Assembly (NCBI GenBank): GCA_964363305.1
Contig: CAYIHX010000018.1
Location: 4,189 to 68,188, forward strand
DNA: 64,000 bases
Direction of reading: 5' to 3'
Origin: CAYIHX01 sp964363305
GTDB taxonomy: Bacteria > Bdellovibrionota > UBA1018
How positions within the stretch are numbered: position 1 is the stretch's first letter; each line of letters begins with the position of its first letter. Below, one piece after another: positions 42,843 to 51,886 of the stretch. The position numbers were made by a program, and so were the translations under genes. The notes under the pieces were generated by a model, which did no database searches, had not been told where the DNA came from, and saw only the letters and a program-made list of their open reading frames with translations.

Positions 42843-44165
42843 TCAGTCAGCGTTAAGGTACTGCTGAGGTGCTCGAAGAAAGTCTCCGATGGGAATCCCC
42901 CGGGTTTTCTCCCGTTCGAGCCACTGCTTTCGAGTGATCAGGATTCCGCGGCCAAAGGAACTCTCCAGCGAAAGGAAGTCGCCCCCTGAGATCGTGTCTT
43001 GATACTTCACTTCGATGGGGAACCGCTTCTTCGTGGTTCGATCTACCCAGAGGAGGTCGATTTCCTTGCCGGCCTTACTTTTCCAGGTGAAAACCTGGCG
43101 TGGGGCGGAGAGCCCCTCCCAGAGTTGCTTTTCCACGAGCCTGATGACGTGGCCGCAGACGGAGTGTTCCGCCAGGGCATCCTCGCGTGGCCTCTCACCC
43201 ACATTCAGCCATGCGGCCAAGTGAGCGAGCGCCGGGTCAATCCATAGAAATTTCCGATCCTTTCGGGGGGCGGGTCGTCCTCGTCCTGTGTCGAAGCTCG
43301 AGAGGGAGCACAAGAGGTAGGCGTCGCCCAGGGCTTCCAGATACTTTCGCACGGTATTGGTCGCCGCATGAAGAGGCTTCGCGAACGCGTCGTAGCTGAT
43401 CGCGTGCGCTTGAACTGTCGCAAGGCGCGCGAGAACCTCCAGCGCGATGTTTCGGTCAAGTTTTCTGCGATTGAACTCATAGGCGATGATGTCGTCGAAT
43501 ACCTGCGTACTGGGCGACATCTTCTCTAGGTCGCCTTGGGTCTTTAGAAATTCCTCCACTCGAAAGGGAAACCCGCCCACATTGAAGTAGATTTCAGGGT
43601 GGGGCGTCAGCTTTTTTTGTTCGAGCTGCTGACAGAACTGCGCATAGTCCATGGGTAGAAGGACTCGATCTGGTGCTTTGTAGGTACCCCGCCGACCGGC
43701 CATCCGCTCGGCGCCTTTTTTTAGATCATAGGCGGAGCTACCGGTGAGAATGAGGCAGCATTGGGAAAGCAATCCTGCATCGACGGCGCGTTTTATGACT
43801 CGTTGCCATCCGACGACGGAAGTCACTTCATCGAGGACAAGGAGTCTAGGTTTCCGTTCTTGAATGATGGATCCGAGGAGGGTTTCCATCTCGCGCATTC
43901 CAGCGAGAGTTTCCAGATTGCTCCAGGTGATCGAAAGGGGGGGCCACCCTTGTTGCTCAATGAGCTCTGCAATCAGGAGCTTGAGGGAAACAGTTTTTCC
44001 GGCACGCCTCGGGCCGCGTAAAGTATAGACGGTGCCTGGTTCGAGCTCATCGCTTTGAAAAATTCGGGGATGGTAAGACAGGGACGATTTTTTCACCTGT
44101 TGGAGGTCGCGATCCTCCCAAAGGGCCCCTGAGTTCCACCAAGAGTTATCGAGGGTTAGGTCCAT
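42843..44165 (-). CDS. AAA ATPase with DUF4143 domain
   Basis: ATG 44165 (MDLTLDNSWWNSG) is preferred over the upstream frame, which covers the operator palindrome. The N-terminal ATPase has Walker A RGPRRAGKTVSLKLL, Walker B RLLVLDEVTSVVGWQ and a sensor ILTGSSAYDLKKGAERMAGR. The C-terminal DUF4143 part contains GKEIDLLWVDRTTKKRFPIE, a nuclease-like E-x-D...E-x-K pattern. Members are common single-gene ATPases of uncertain role. It is autoregulated if the palindrome at 44174-44195 is its operator. Confidence 0.8.
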   Translation of the reverse strand: MDLTLDNSWWNSGALWEDRDLQQVKKSSLSYHPRIFQSDELEPGTVYTLRGPRRAGKTVSLKLLIAELIEQQGWPPLSITWSNLETLAGMREMETLLGSIIQERKPRLLVLDEVTSVVGWQRVIKRAVDAGLLSQCCLILTGSSAYDLKKGAERMAGRRGTYKAPDRVLLPMDYAQFCQQLEQKKLTPHPEIYFNVGGFPFRVEEFLKTQGDLEKMSPSTQVFDDIIAYEFNRRKLDRNIALEVLARLATVQAHAISYDAFAKPLHAATNTVRKYLEALGDAYLLCSLSSFDTGRGRPAPRKDRKFLWIDPALAHLAAWLNVGERPREDALAEHSVCGHVIRLVEKQLWEGLSAPRQVFTWKSKAGKEIDLLWVDRTTKKRFPIEVKYQDTISGGDFLSLESSFGRGILITRKQWLEREKTRGIPIGDFLRAPQQYLNAD

Positions 44166-44173
44166 TAGGGCGA

Positions 44174-44195
44174 TATTATCACTTGGGTGATAATA
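44174..44195. promoter_or_regulatory. Perfect palindrome between the ATPase and the giant gene
   Basis: TATTATCAC-TTGG-GTGATAATA, 9-bp arms, located 9 bp upstream of the ATPase ATG and 68 bp upstream of the giant M48/ABC1 gene. It could control either or both. Confidence 0.55.
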
Positions 44196-44262
44196 AAGGC
44201 ATAGGTTTTTTATCAGTCCAACTGATCTCATTTTCCAGGAAAAATCCGCCGAAACGCAATGG

Positions 44263-47200
44263 ATGGGGTTTGTCCGGTCTTGGCTTAAACACTGGTGCGT
44301 CTTGGCGGCTGGGGCGTCGCTGCTCTGTGCGTCGCCCGGTGTCGTTTATGCCCGAGACGTGGTGCTCGCCCGAAGCGTCAATGACCTGCCGCGGGAGTTC
44401 ATTCCTTTCGATATCGCTCAACATCCGAAGGTGGACTACGGCGCATTGGCGACGCGTCCCGAGTTCGCGGGCTTTCTTGAGTCGTTGCCGAAGTTGATTT
44501 CATCGCTCACCGCCGAGGGCGACCCACCGGGCCGCACTTTTGTGCTCGTTTCAAGCGGGCTGACCGGAGAGGCCTACACTCAATTCGTGACGAGGCCGGA
44601 TGGGAGCCGCGATCAGATGATCGTTCTTGATTTGGGTTTGCTCAACCTCCTCGAATCGGAGGGCGAGTTGGCGGCCGTGATTGCTCATGAGTTGGCTCAT
44701 GCCGACACCGTCATTCGGGGAGATACGGTCCAGCACAGCTTCTGGGCACGCGTGGGTGAGAACGAGGCCGATCTTCGGGGCACCTTTGAGCGACTCGAAC
44801 GGGCGGGGCACCCGGCGGATGTGATGCTTCAGCTGCTTCGGCGCCTTCAGGCCCGTTTCGGAGTGGGAGCAGGTTACACACATACTGCGACCGGGTCCCG
44901 CATCGATATGGTGGCTTCAGTCGCGGTCGGGAGGGTTCGGCTCGGTTTCAGCGCACGGGGTTCTGGCCGTTCTGTCGAGCCGCGAGAAGATCTCACTCCT
45001 TTTTCTGCCGTTCATGACTATCTGAGGAGCGATGAATACTTCCACCTTCGATCGCGGTCGGCTTTGGTGGAGCCAGCCGTGATTGCCGGCGAAATGAGTA
45101 TTTCTAGGCCCGACAGTATCGGCGGGCTCGGCACTCTGCTGAGCGATCGAAGGAGAGTCGCGCTTCAACATGAGCAAGACCTTCTGACGGTGCGCGCGAT
45201 TGAGGAGGCCACCCGTTCTGATCTGTGCGTTCGCGAGCTCGAGGCCCCGGATGCGGGGCCGTATTGGGCCGTCGGACATCGGTGGGTTCGGGCGCAGGAT
45301 GAGCTTCGCGAACGATTGCGCACGACCCGCAACCCGACCGATCGCGCCCAGTTTGAGGAGCGAATTCGACAGCTCGACACGGAGATCGCCTGGCTGGCGA
45401 CTTACTTTGAACCTTTGCCCCGGGAGAAGTTCCAGGTCGTGTTGAGGGGGCCCTTCGCTGGAGGGCCTTACTATCGAATCAGGGGGGTTGCGACCCCGGT
45501 CGCGGAGGCCAATCGAAGAGTCGCGAGCAGACTCGCGAGCCGAGTGAGTCCGGTCTCCGAAGTGAGGGCTCCAGCCCCGCCACGGTGGCTAAGCCCGGCG
45601 AAACTGAGACGCTCATCGAGGGCTGAAATAATTAATAATCTCGTCAGTTTTCCTCGAGATTTGCTCGACGTAGTGAGGCGTGGGCGTTCACGGAAAGCAG
45701 ATTCTTTCAAATCGCGGATATCGGAATTTTCTCATCTCCTGGGTCGGAGTGATTCTCCCTACTCTGCCCTCGGTGATCGAGGAGGAGGACGGAGCGGCAT
45801 ACCGTTGGAGCGTTATAGGGGAGAGCACCGCTATCTCGGAAGAATTCACGTAGACGATACATTGCCAGATCTGCCCACCGATTTAAAATGGGGTCGAATC
45901 CTTCGAGGGTCAGGCGGAAGCGAATTGCTCGCATCGTTTCAAGAATTGCTTCAGATGCTGGCTCGGCAAACGCATTACACGCAGACGACTCTGCTCGAGC
46001 GCTTCTCTCGCTCAGGATGGCTGGAGTTTCTTCGGGCCGTTTCGGTCGAACATCCTGATTGGATTCGGCAACTTTTCGAAGGGGTTCAACGAGCGCCGGC
46101 ATTTGTCGACATTCGGGGAACTCGGGTCGGTGCCCCCGCTGATCGATTTTACGATCCGGGCCGGACTTACCTCGAACGCCTCGCTGCGCATCCGTGGATG
46201 GGAAGACTCGCTCTCGATACCGGTTACACGACCGAGCAGGATATCCTGCGAGAGGCACTCGAGGTAGCTCGGGAGAGGAGAGGACAGCTTCCTCGGTTAG
46301 ACATCGGAGAAGTCGATTCCGGTACCCTGTTGGAGCTTTTCCCCCGATCGGAGGCGGCCGCCGATCTGATCATCAGTCACCCAGCCGCTCTATTGAGGCG
46401 CACTCATCGAGTGGAGGGTGGGATTCCACACGGGGTGAAAGGGGTGAACCCCACCAGAGACGCGGCGATCGCCGCTCTTTTACGGCGCGCGTCCCGGCAT
46501 CCTGATTCGGTCGCATTCTATATCACCGCGCTCGAGCGGTGGCATTTCAACTTGGCGGAGGATTCTGCGTCATGGTCTCGTCCAGACTCGGCCTTTCTGA
46601 GACAGGCGCTCGGCGCCCTTCGCGATTGGCAGCGGCGCCACTTTACCGGCCTCACACCGGAGGATCGAGCACGCAAATGGGTGGAGCTGCACCAGAGCGT
46701 GTCCGCGACCGACCTCACCTATGGATTAGACCTCGAGCCCGCGGGCGGGACTCTTGAGGAGCGCCTTCGCCTAGTGACCGAACTGGCGGAACTGCATCTT
46801 TCTTACAGGCGCCTCGTCCCCGGTGGCGACAACATCGATGGAAAACTCTCCCGCCTCGCCCTGAAAATATTGAATGAAGGGAGCTTGGACTCTCTTCCCC
46901 TCCAGGTGTCGAGCCGTGCCCTGCTTTTGGCCAGCAAAGAAGTGTGGAGCCCAGCCGACCGGCTCGCATTGAATCGGATCATGGATCGCGAGCTTCCCCG
47001 AATTTTGAGCAACCCGGCCGAGGCGGCCGTCTGGCTTTTGCCTGAACGAATTGCCGCCATCCGGAACCCTCAGATCCGAGAGCATCTCCTTCGTCGGCAG
47101 TTGGAGATTCTTTTCCCCGAGGTGGCGGGCCCGGCGGGCTCGAGGGCAAGAGACGATGTCGACGTGGAGGGAGTACGACGGCCTCTGCGAAGCGCCCTCG

Positions 47201-49095
47201 CTCATCTGGAAAAGGCCGTTCCGGAACCTTGCGGTTTCCGCGAGCGAATGCTGAATTGGCTCGGCCATCGCAGCCAGACTACTGCGGCTGAGGAACGCGC
47301 CTTCGCTCGCCTCCGCCTCACCGAGGGGAGTCTTCCACGCGCGCGAGAGATTCGCGGAGTCGACTTTCCCCACGTGCTCCAGGGCCAAGCTCACACCATG
47401 GAGGAGCGCCTGTCTTCTCTGCGTTACCTCCTGGGTCTGACCGATCGGCTTCTTCCGCCCGCCTTCGAGGCGCGGGTCAATAAACGCTTGCACCAGGTCT
47501 CCAAAGACATGAATGCCGAGGTGGGCCGTTCGGATTTTCGAGCGCTCGAGACCTTGGCGCGGGGCTACTCGTTGCAGTCCTTTCTCAGTGTCGAAAACGG
47601 CGTGATGAGCGAGGCGGGTTCGCGTGAAGAAATCGCTCGAATCATCTTGGGGTCGAACGCGGACGAACCCGTTCTTCGCGCTTTGATCGAAGCCTACCTT
47701 TCGGCCGTCGGCCCGACGGAAACGCACGTACTGGTCGGCTATCTGATGGCCACGACGGGTGAGGGCAGCGGGCGACCGGGCGAGCAGCTGCGGCGGGTTC
47801 TCGAGGCCATGGGCCCCTTCGGAATCAAGGTCGGCCAGTTTCTGCGGGCGAGCGGAATGCTGCGGCCCGAGCTGCGGGCCGACCTCGATCATTTTTTCAG
47901 CGCGGCCGAGCCTCCCAATCGGGCCGAGATTTTGCGGCGCTTTGAGGAGGTCTTTGGCCCGGAGATCGCCGGACGTAGCGAGGTGGGGCGCTTGCTCGGT
48001 TCAGGCTCGCTGAATTACGTCGTCGAGGTCGATCTCTACAACCCCGAGAGCGGGACGACTGAATCGGTCGTCGTGCGGTTTCTTCGTGAAAGAGTTCGAC
48101 TCCAGCTCGATAACGAGAGTCGGGCCTGGGGTGTGGCCCTTCGAAGTCTCTCGAGTCACGCTGATCCCGCGGTGAGATCGCTTGCGCGCGATCTGCTTGA
48201 AGCGCATGGTTACGCGCATGAGACCTTGCTCGGCGCCGAAGCTGAAATTCGCCTGAGCCGCGAGCCCGAACTTCTGGACGCGGCTCGAGCGGTTTATGAC
48301 CGGCCGGTTCACGCGGAGACGGGTTTTGAGACGCGGTCCGCCCGCCTCCATGAGGCGTTGAACGCGCGCGTCGGGGATTCTCATCGGGATTCAGTCGCCG
48401 TGTATGAGCGCGCGCACGGCGTTCCCTTTGGCGACCTGGTCAAGTCGCGAGAGACTTGGCCGCTGGCAGAGCAGATTCTGACGACCGAATTGGATGCGCT
48501 TTTTCTGCACGGGCGTTTTGATCCGGACGGGCACCCGGGGAATTGGATGGTCGACACTGAGGGGCGCGTGATTTATCGAATCGATCTTTCGCAGTTTCAG
48601 CAGCGCTTGCCTCGCGCCGAGCTGGATTCCTTTCGAAGCGTCCTGAAATTACTTCTCCTTCCGCGCCACACCGAAGACGAACTTCAGCAGCTGGAAAGGG
48701 ACTTGATGAACCTTTTCGAAGGATTCCAGCCCGACGCCTCAACGAGGCAAATCCTGAGAGCGGCCATGCGGGCCCGTGCGTTTCCCTCTTACACGAGCCC
48801 GGAGGAGCGGCTATTCTTTCTTCGGTCCCGCCTAGAAGCTCATGGGAAATCCGCGCGCTTTCGCCGATCCACGCTTTCAGCGCTTTCTTCGCTAGGGCGA
48901 CTACGGATGTATTCGGAGCGCATGACCCCCCGCCGCTTTCAAGATCGAATGCTGGCGGGCCTCGGCCTGACTCGAGAGGCGATCGCAGCGCGAGTGCTGC
49001 CGTCTTGGGTCGAAGGAGGGCTGCGCGCCAGTGGTGTCACTTGTCCCGGTGGGTTGCTCTTGCGCACCGTCGAGGCTCTTCGCATCGCTCACTAG
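44263..49095 (+). CDS. Giant exported M48-type metalloprotease fused to an ABC1/UbiB-like kinase domain
   Basis: The 1610 residues start with a signal peptide (VLAAGASLLCASPGVVYA). Residues 90-200 are M48-like: VIAHELAHADTV holds the HEXXH zinc helix (142-146) and GENEADLRGTFERLERAGH (from 165) the third Glu ligand with the family's E-x-x-A-D. A long, mostly helical middle (200-1150) has no recognised family. Residues 1150-1500 carry ABC1/UbiB signatures: GIKVGQFLRASGMLRPEL (Lys1189-Gln1192), a glycine loop GSGSLNYVVEV (1246), FDPDGHPGNWMV (Asp1420-Asn1427) and YRIDLSQF (Asp1441). The usual Ala-rich loop is replaced, and the beta3 Lys position appears to be Arg1272. Location outside the cytoplasm is predicted. 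Function unknown. Confidence 0.75.
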   Translation: MGFVRSWLKHWCVLAAGASLLCASPGVVYARDVVLARSVNDLPREFIPFDIAQHPKVDYGALATRPEFAGFLESLPKLISSLTAEGDPPGRTFVLVSSGLTGEAYTQFVTRPDGSRDQMIVLDLGLLNLLESEGELAAVIAHELAHADTVIRGDTVQHSFWARVGENEADLRGTFERLERAGHPADVMLQLLRRLQARFGVGAGYTHTATGSRIDMVASVAVGRVRLGFSARGSGRSVEPREDLTPFSAVHDYLRSDEYFHLRSRSALVEPAVIAGEMSISRPDSIGGLGTLLSDRRRVALQHEQDLLTVRAIEEATRSDLCVRELEAPDAGPYWAVGHRWVRAQDELRERLRTTRNPTDRAQFEERIRQLDTEIAWLATYFEPLPREKFQVVLRGPFAGGPYYRIRGVATPVAEANRRVASRLASRVSPVSEVRAPAPPRWLSPAKLRRSSRAEIINNLVSFPRDLLDVVRRGRSRKADSFKSRISEFSHLLGRSDSPYSALGDRGGGRSGIPLERYRGEHRYLGRIHVDDTLPDLPTDLKWGRILRGSGGSELLASFQELLQMLARQTHYTQTTLLERFSRSGWLEFLRAVSVEHPDWIRQLFEGVQRAPAFVDIRGTRVGAPADRFYDPGRTYLERLAAHPWMGRLALDTGYTTEQDILREALEVARERRGQLPRLDIGEVDSGTLLELFPRSEAAADLIISHPAALLRRTHRVEGGIPHGVKGVNPTRDAAIAALLRRASRHPDSVAFYITALERWHFNLAEDSASWSRPDSAFLRQALGALRDWQRRHFTGLTPEDRARKWVELHQSVSATDLTYGLDLEPAGGTLEERLRLVTELAELHLSYRRLVPGGDNIDGKLSRLALKILNEGSLDSLPLQVSSRALLLASKEVWSPADRLALNRIMDRELPRILSNPAEAAVWLLPERIAAIRNPQIREHLLRRQLEILFPEVAGPAGSRARDDVDVEGVRRPLRSALAHLEKAVPEPCGFRERMLNWLGHRSQTTAAEERAFARLRLTEGSLPRAREIRGVDFPHVLQGQAHTMEERLSSLRYLLGLTDRLLPPAFEARVNKRLHQVSKDMNAEVGRSDFRALETLARGYSLQSFLSVENGVMSEAGSREEIARIILGSNADEPVLRALIEAYLSAVGPTETHVLVGYLMATTGEGSGRPGEQLRRVLEAMGPFGIKVGQFLRASGMLRPELRADLDHFFSAAEPPNRAEILRRFEEVFGPEIAGRSEVGRLLGSGSLNYVVEVDLYNPESGTTESVVVRFLRERVRLQLDNESRAWGVALRSLSSHADPAVRSLARDLLEAHGYAHETLLGAEAEIRLSREPELLDAARAVYDRPVHAETGFETRSARLHEALNARVGDSHRDSVAVYERAHGVPFGDLVKSRETWPLAEQILTTELDALFLHGRFDPDGHPGNWMVDTEGRVIYRIDLSQFQQRLPRAELDSFRSVLKLLLLPRHTEDELQQLERDLMNLFEGFQPDASTRQILRAAMRARAFPSYTSPEERLFFLRSRLEAHGKSARFRRSTLSALSSLGRLRMYSERMTPRRFQDRMLAGLGLTREAIAARVLPSWVEGGLRASGVTCPGGLLLRTVEALRIAH

Positions 49096-49724
49096 GCTGC
49101 CCGAAGTCCGCGCATCAGCACGTCGATAATTTGCTCGATTTCTTGGTCATCGTTCCATTCCAGCTCGGGCAGCAATACGTGGCGAGTGAGAGCGTAGGCC
49201 ATCAGCTGGCCGATCACCATGCGAAAGATCGTGATGCTTGGGAGGTCTCGCAGTTGTCCGGCGGCCTTGTAGCGATCGATGGCTTGAACGGCAGCGGGAA
49301 TGAGGGTTTTTCCGAAGGCCTCTTTTATGAGGCGCTGAAGCTCAGGGTGAAAAGGCAGCTCCTGGATCAATACCTTCAGCATCCTCCGGTGTTTTTTTGC
49401 AAACGTCAGGCGATTCATGAGGAGCGTCCGTAGCAGCCCCTCCATCGTCGAGTGAGGTTGCTCGAGAATGGCGATCACCTCTCGGGCTTGACTGGGAATC
49501 GAGATCTTCGAGGCGATGTAGATCCCAACGGCCAGGAGAAGATCCTTCTTGGTCGAGAAGCGCTTGAAGAGAGTGCCTTCGGCGACTCCGGCTCGTTCCG
49601 CGATTTCATGGGTGGAGCTTCTTTCGAAGCCCTTCTCGGCAAAGAGGTGGATCGCGGCCTCCAAAACTTTCTCTTGTTTTGCCGTGAGGTCAAGAGCTTC
49701 AGGTGAGTGCTGCTTCGCCTTCAT
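49092..49724 (-). CDS. TetR-family repressor
   Basis: The 210-residue protein has a clear TetR N-terminal HTH (KVLEAAIHLFAEKGFERSST, GVAEGTLFKRFSTKKDLLLA) and a divergent ligand-binding C-terminus. It is divergent from the ABC-export operon (49820-53772); the 14-bp palindrome at 49771-49784 lies between the starts. It likely represses that operon in the absence of an unknown ligand. Its stop touches the end of the giant gene. Confidence 0.85.
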   Translation of the reverse strand: MKAKQHSPEALDLTAKQEKVLEAAIHLFAEKGFERSSTHEIAERAGVAEGTLFKRFSTKKDLLLAVGIYIASKISIPSQAREVIAILEQPHSTMEGLLRTLLMNRLTFAKKHRRMLKVLIQELPFHPELQRLIKEAFGKTLIPAAVQAIDRYKAAGQLRDLPSITIFRMVIGQLMAYALTRHVLLPELEWNDDQEIEQIIDVLMRGLRAA

Positions 49725-49770
49725 GCGAGGAGTTTAAGTAAATCAGGCAGCTACGCCAAGTCAAAAGTAG

Positions 49771-49784
49771 AGTGAGTACTCACT
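49771..49784. promoter_or_regulatory. TetR-type operator
   Basis: AGTGAGTACTCACT is a perfect 14-bp palindrome, 47 bp from the repressor start and 36 bp from the permease ATG. Size and position are typical of TetR operators. Confidence 0.7.
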
Positions 49785-49819
49785 TTACTTTTGGGGCGTA
49801 TGCCGCCTATTCTCGTTCT

Positions 49820-51157
49820 ATGCTCCTTCCTCTGATTCGGATGGCAATTCGCAACGTGGGCCGCAACAAGCGCCGAACCCTGATCACCGTGATGACGGTC
49901 GTGCTAGGAACCGTCGTCGTGATTCAGGCCAGGGGTCTGATCAACGGCTTGCAGGCCGAGATGATTCGCAACCTCACTCTGAAGGTGAACGGGGATCTAC
50001 AGATTCATCGAGTCGGCTATCAGGATAATCTCGACTCGAACCTATTCGATTACCTCGTGCCGTTTTCCGCGGCGCGCGAGAAGGAGCTCGAAAGCAGGCC
50101 GGGCATTGCGGCGTCGACGCCGCGCCTGCGGGCGTTCGGGATTTTGAATGATCAGAGAACCCAGAAGACAACGCCGGTGTTTCTCGTCGGGATCGACCCG
50201 ATTCGAGAGGTCGAGGTGTGCCCGCGCGTGGTGGACGGCGTGGCGGAGGGTGCGTTTCTTCGTCGCTTGGCCCCTACGGTCAGTCACCCGGTGGCCGTTG
50301 ACGCTATTGAGGAGGCGGTCGAGCTGGACGCCTCGAAGACCCTGGCCACTTCGAAACCGGTGGCGCGCACCGGTGGCGCTTTTCATGATGTCCTGCTGAC
50401 GCCTGCGCTGGCGCGGGGACTTCACGCGCGGATCGGAGACGAGCTGGTGCTCGTCCTCAAGGATTCGAATAATATGGAGCAGGCCATCCTGGGTCGGCTC
50501 GCCGGCACGTTGGATATGAATCTGCCCATGGCCGGCGCGAAAATGGCCTGGATTGACATCGCTGTCCTGCAGCAGACCTTGCACGTCGGGGACCAGGCTT
50601 CGGAAGTGGTGCTGCGCGCGAAAGGGGACGTCGATCTTCATGAAATTCAGCGTAACTTTTCGCGGCTAGAAGGTCCTGGCGTTACGGTCGAGCGCTGGGA
50701 TGAGATTGCCGGGTTCTTCGCCGACGTGATGGGCTTGCAAAACGCCGTCTTTAAGGTCGTGCTCGGGATCATGTTCGTGATCGTGAGCTCCGCGATCATT
50801 AACACGTCCATGATGACCGTCTCCGAGCGGGTGCGGGAGATCGGCACTTTGATGGCCATTGGCTACAGGCGAAGGCATATTATGACGATTTTTCTCGTGG
50901 AGGCGACCACGATCGGTTTGCTCGGAGGTTTAAGCGGCGTGGCCATCGGTCTGGCTGCCGTCACGATCTCCGGGAAATTCGGGCTCCATTTTAATTTTCC
51001 AGGCACTCGTGTGCCCTTTTTGATCCAGCCCTTCGTCACGGTTGATTTTGTTATTCTGGTTCTTTTTTTGGCGGGGATGAGCGCGCTTCTGGCTGGGCTT
51101 TATCCTTCCTACCGCGCGAGTCGGCTCAGTCCCGTCAAGGCGCTTTCATCGAATTAG
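49820..51157 (+). CDS. MacB/LolC-type ABC transporter permease
   Basis: ATG 49820 is chosen because the frame upstream (to 49772) runs through the operator. The 445 residues have an N-terminal helix (RRTLITVMTVVLGTVVVIQA), a periplasmic domain of about 240 residues, and three C-terminal helices with the FtsX/MacB pattern (MTVSERVREIGTLMAIGYRR). It forms an operon with a LolA-like protein, a barrel and an ATPase. Such type VII transporters move lipoproteins or extrude periplasmic substrates. Confidence 0.8.
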   Translation: MLLPLIRMAIRNVGRNKRRTLITVMTVVLGTVVVIQARGLINGLQAEMIRNLTLKVNGDLQIHRVGYQDNLDSNLFDYLVPFSAAREKELESRPGIAASTPRLRAFGILNDQRTQKTTPVFLVGIDPIREVEVCPRVVDGVAEGAFLRRLAPTVSHPVAVDAIEEAVELDASKTLATSKPVARTGGAFHDVLLTPALARGLHARIGDELVLVLKDSNNMEQAILGRLAGTLDMNLPMAGAKMAWIDIAVLQQTLHVGDQASEVVLRAKGDVDLHEIQRNFSRLEGPGVTVERWDEIAGFFADVMGLQNAVFKVVLGIMFVIVSSAIINTSMMTVSERVREIGTLMAIGYRRRHIMTIFLVEATTIGLLGGLSGVAIGLAAVTISGKFGLHFNFPGTRVPFLIQPFVTVDFVILVLFLAGMSALLAGLYPSYRASRLSPVKALSSN

Positions 51158-51166
51158 GGAGGTTAT

Positions 51167-51883
51167 GTGAATTATTTTTGGAGTCTGTTGCCGAGTCTGT
51201 TTTTTCTCTCCCCCGGGGCCGTGGCCGCTCCCGATGTGAGAGAGGTGATCGGAAAAATAGAGAAGAGCCTAGCGCCCGAGAATTTCGAAGGCCGTTACTT
51301 TTTCAAGAACACCCGCACCGACGGGACGATCACGGAGTATCTGGTCCGAGTGCGTGCGCGGAACGTCAAGTTACAGCACATTTCGTTTCTTGCTCCCGAG
51401 CGGGAGAAGGGACGGGAGGTCTTGCGGCGGGGCGACGAGATGTGGACGTTCGTGCCCTCAGTCGGGCGCGTGATCAAGGTCGAGGATCGAGACAGCTTCG
51501 CTGGCGGTGACTTTTCGAACGCCGACGTGCTTCGCGTGGACTGGATGGCCCAGTACGAGCCGTCGCTTGCGAAGGAGACCGAAAAGCAATGGGTGTTCGA
51601 CCTCGTGGCAAAGGCCAAGGGAGCCGCTTATGCCAGGATGCGTCTCTGGGTGAAACGGGAAAATGCCCAACCGGTGCAGCAGGAATTTTTCGATTCGAAC
51701 GGGGTGTTACTGAAGCGTCTTCGTTATGCCTCAGTCACTTCGTTTGGCAAGGTCACGCGCCCGGCTTTTTTATTGATGGAAAACATCATCACTCATCAGA
51801 AAACAGAGTTGACGATTCAATCGCTTGAAACGGGAAAGTCGATTCCGGATCAGCGGTTCGTGATGGATAACCTCGGAAAATAA
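51167..51883 (+). CDS. LolA-like outer-membrane lipoprotein-sorting protein
   Basis: The 238-residue protein has a signal peptide (LLPSLFFLSPGAVAA). The mature part matches the LolA-like family found with MacB-type exporters: RGDEMWTFVPSVGRVIKVED and VRRVDWMAQYEP-type segments (VLRVDWMAQYEPSLAKETEK), FDSNGVLLKRL, and a C-terminal SIPDQRFVMDNLGK. It should carry a hydrophobic cargo between the inner-membrane transporter and the outer membrane. Nine nt separate it from the permease stop. Confidence 0.75.
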   Translation: MNYFWSLLPSLFFLSPGAVAAPDVREVIGKIEKSLAPENFEGRYFFKNTRTDGTITEYLVRVRARNVKLQHISFLAPEREKGREVLRRGDEMWTFVPSVGRVIKVEDRDSFAGGDFSNADVLRVDWMAQYEPSLAKETEKQWVFDLVAKAKGAAYARMRLWVKRENAQPVQQEFFDSNGVLLKRLRYASVTSFGKVTRPAFLLMENIITHQKTELTIQSLETGKSIPDQRFVMDNLGK

Positions 51884-51886
51884 TCG

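Noticed and set aside
46771..47892. Leftward open frame of 373 codons inside the giant gene
   Set aside because: Antisense shadow; no domain and no start signal.
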